64,000 bases of DNA. Origin: Fontibacter flavus (GTDB lineage Bacteria; Bacteroidota; Bacteroidia; Cytophagales; Cyclobacteriaceae). Below the pieces are notes generated by a model. It was not told where the DNA came from, made no database searches, and saw only the letters and a program-made list of their open reading frames with translations. Made by a program: the position numbers and the translations under genes. Below are positions 62,220 to 64,000 of the stretch, piece by piece (positions within the stretch are counted from its first letter, which is position 1; every line of letters begins with the position of its first letter). The stretch lies in NCBI RefSeq assembly GCF_042432905.1, contig NZ_JBHLWI010000008.1:1-64000 (forward strand). Direction: 5' to 3'.

Positions 62220-63125
62220 ATGTTAAATATTCTCCTTATCCCTATTTTCCTCCTGCTGGGAATAGGTCTTCAGCAAATCAAATCCTTGCCTGGCCATACA
62301 GCCAAATACCTAAACCTCTACCTCATTTATGTGGTTTTACCGGCTTTGGCTTTAAAATACCTGCCTTCTGTGGAGTTGAAACCTGAACTGGCCTTTCCCG
62401 TGGCCACTGCATGGATAAGTTTCGCCTTTTCCTGGCTGATATTTGGATTTCTTGGCGCCCAGTTCAATTGGAACAAATCGATTACAGGATGCCTGATTAT
62501 TACTTCCGGACTGGCCAATACCTCTTTTGTGGGATTCCCCATTGTAAGTGCTTTGTACGGAGAGGAAGCAGTAAAAATTGCCCTTCTCATTGATCAGGCA
62601 GGATCATTTATCATTGTGAGCAGTGTGGCAGTCATCGTGGCTTCCATTTACAGTTCCGGCAAAAAAAGAAAGAGGGACATCAGTAAAAAAATACTGACCT
62701 TCCCTCCTTTTATATTCTTTATGGTTGCCATCATCATGAATCTTTCAGGAATCCATACACCTGAAATACTGAAATCAGTTCTGGACTTCGTTGCAATGAC
62801 CCTCACCCCTGTCGCCTTGACTGCTGTCGGCCTTCAGGTTAACATCAACCTAAATGCCATTATGTCCAAGTATCTTTGGTTCGGACTTACTTACAAGCTT
62901 CTTTTTATTCCCTTGGTCATCCTTCTACTCTTCAAACACATTTTTCAACTGGAAGGTATGCTCTTCAAAGTCTCAGTTATCGAAACTGCCATGGCTCCAA
63001 TGATCACCGGGTCTATTATTGCCATCTCCCACAATCTGGAACCCAAACTCGCTTCTCTTCTTGTTGGAATTGGCATACCCCTTTCCTTTCTGACCATAGG
63101 GCTCTGGTATTATATCCTTGGCTGA
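62220..63125 (+). CDS. AEC family (auxin efflux carrier-like) transporter
   Basis: 301 residues from the ATG at 62220; a TTG one codon earlier is less likely. Ten hydrophobic helices in two halves; conserved LIITSGLANTSFVGFPIVSALYG in the first half and VIETAMAPMITGSIIAIS in the second. Members carry organic acids or other small molecules; substrate unknown. Its 3' end overlaps the convergent AsmA-like gene by 16 bp. Confidence 0.88.
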   Translation: MLNILLIPIFLLLGIGLQQIKSLPGHTAKYLNLYLIYVVLPALALKYLPSVELKPELAFPVATAWISFAFSWLIFGFLGAQFNWNKSITGCLIITSGLANTSFVGFPIVSALYGEEAVKIALLIDQAGSFIIVSSVAVIVASIYSSGKKRKRDISKKILTFPPFIFFMVAIIMNLSGIHTPEILKSVLDFVAMTLTPVALTAVGLQVNINLNAIMSKYLWFGLTYKLLFIPLVILLLFKHIFQLEGMLFKVSVIETAMAPMITGSIIAISHNLEPKLASLLVGIGIPLSFLTIGLWYYILG

Positions 63126-64000
63126 ATATCGTTTTTCTTTGTGGTATCAGGTTTGACGGTATCAGGTTTTGTAGCTTTTGGTCTGATCAGGCCTTTAAGT
63201 ACGTTTTTGGCCTCTTCCACCACTTTCTCTTTGGTGTCCGCCACTTTCTTCTCGGCCTCTTTTTTCACACTGTCCTGAACAATTTCTGCCTTTAATTGGA
63301 CCTCTCTCTTGATACTGTCTTCCGCGGCCCGGAACTGTTGGGTTACCTGCTCCTGAATATTTTCCCGCTCACTGCTTACTCTTGATTTTAGGGCGGCTGC
63401 CAAGAGGTTCTCAATGCTATTTCCTCCTGCTAATCCTATTTTAGGACTATTGTAAGTCCCTCCAAGGCTAATGGAAACAGGGATCAAGGTGGAAGCATTG
63501 GCGTCAGTGCCGGATATTGTCGCCAACAAGGCATTCGCCTGTGCGCCAAATCTACCCGCAGGTACCTGCATGTTGAGCAAATAATTGATCGAACCATCAA
63601 AACCCGTACTTCCCTGAATCGTAGCCTGATAATCCCAAAGTTTGAGATCAAAAGGACGGACCGATAAAAGACCATCTTTAATTTCTATCGGGATAGAAAG
63701 ATTTCTGAACAGTAAAGTGTTGGTATCATTTAATTTGGTGAGGCTGGTAATACCCTGCAACAACTGACTGTTTTGATAAGCAGCTTCTGCCACTTTCAAT
63801 AAACCCTTGACATCTAATGAGGATAGAATAGGCATCATATCCTGCGCCAAAATGCCCGACAAATTCAGGTTACTGTTGAATTTACCTGTCAAATGCTGGG
63901 CTATGGGCGCAAATGCTTTTACAGTATTGAATGCTTCAAATGCAGCAGGTATGCTGAGATCAGCCAAATTGAGGCTAAGATCAAACAATGGGGCTGTGAT
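63110..64000 (-). CDS. AsmA-like protein, C-terminal part (runs off the window)
   Basis: At least 297 residues; the 5' end lies beyond 64000. Sequence such as LTGKFNSNLNLSGILAQDMMPILSSLDVKGLLKVAEAAY and IQGSTGFDGSINYLLNMQVPAG matches the AsmA-like C-terminal region of Bacteroidota proteins. The tail (about the last 90 residues) is a charged helix rich in Glu/Lys/Gln, then a Lys/Thr/Pro linker (ATKPDTVKPDTTKKND). Function is thought to be envelope lipid or outer-membrane-protein homeostasis. Confidence 0.8.
   Translation of the reverse strand: MTAPLFDLSLNLADLSIPAAFEAFNTVKAFAPIAQHLTGKFNSNLNLSGILAQDMMPILSSLDVKGLLKVAEAAYQNSQLLQGITSLTKLNDTNTLLFRNLSIPIEIKDGLLSVRPFDLKLWDYQATIQGSTGFDGSINYLLNMQVPAGRFGAQANALLATISGTDANASTLIPVSISLGGTYNSPKIGLAGGNSIENLLAAALKSRVSSERENIQEQVTQQFRAAEDSIKREVQLKAEIVQDSVKKEAEKKVADTKEKVVEEAKNVLKGLIRPKATKPDTVKPDTTKKNDIQPRI

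Noticed and set aside
1..64000. CRISPR array, rRNA genes, prophage, replication origin
   Set aside because: No regularly spaced repeats, rRNA-like sequence, phage structural genes or DnaA-box cluster were seen in the window.

Overview
The window looks like chromosomal DNA from a Bacteroidota bacterium, most likely the Cyclobacteriaceae (the Algoriphagus/Belliella/Echinicola neighbourhood). Evidence: low-to-moderate GC, TAnnTTTG-type promoter boxes, TonB-dependent receptors with N-terminal carboxypeptidase-like domains, many Bacteroidota-type lipoproteins (DUF4382, DUF4221/6-bladed propeller), a LytS/LytTR pair and a DUF6427-type membrane protein. No sequence search was possible, so family names rest on motif recognition.

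Layout. 1-17 kb is mostly housekeeping: ileS, lspA, a Kv-type ion channel with a zinc ribbon, a TauE/SafE exporter, a SlyD-type PPIase, a Gfo/Idh/MocA oxidoreductase, dgt, two DUF4382 lipoproteins, ribD, a free-methionine-R-sulfoxide reductase and a LOG-family hydrolase. At 17.2-17.5 kb are two almost identical tandem tRNA-like genes with a 56-nt variable region and a GUC anticodon, followed by a rho-independent terminator. 17.6-32.1 kb is housekeeping again: rbfA-lolC/E, glyA-tatC-rpiB, a TRIC-type channel, a VTT protein-uvrA pair, an MFS transporter, a 2-oxoglutarate oxygenase and a ChrA-type transporter. At 32.3-32.5 kb are two further degenerate tRNA-like sequences, the second Val-like.

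32.8-47.0 kb is the remarkable region. Every gene lies on the minus strand and is built from repeated units of [Cys-rich peptide with a 28-residue double-glycine leader] - [hairpin] - [secreted 6-bladed-propeller lipoprotein], interspersed with broken copies of a C39-peptidase ABC exporter and of a VKOR-thioredoxin protein with an N-terminal C39-like domain. There are five peptides with nearly identical leaders and different cores (4, 6 or 8 Cys, always even), five paired lipoproteins and one orphan lipoprotein. Peptide core type goes with lipoprotein type: the six-Cys cores (P1, P3) precede one lipoprotein subfamily (L1, L3), the four-Cys cores (P2, P4) another (L2, L4), and the eight-Cys core (P5) a third (L5). 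Four of the five peptides share an upstream inverted repeat with a compensatory base change, about 42 nt before the start codon. I read this as an expanding and decaying locus for secreted disulfide-rich peptides, each with a cognate surface lipoprotein (immunity, receptor or partner). The leader would direct export and the VKOR-Trx protein would form disulfides. All three exporter copies and both VKOR copies here are damaged, so a working exporter must be encoded elsewhere or the locus is dying.

47.6-64 kb returns to accessory and housekeeping genes: a secreted M14 carboxypeptidase, a PD40/TolB-like propeller protein, a TonB-receptor/TPR/DUF2306/lipoprotein/LytS-LytTR run, a second TonB receptor with a His-rich partner, two small unknown proteins, an AEC transporter and the C-terminal part of an AsmA-like protein that runs off the window. 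Intergenic DNA carries several families of degenerate repeats and large inverted repeats.
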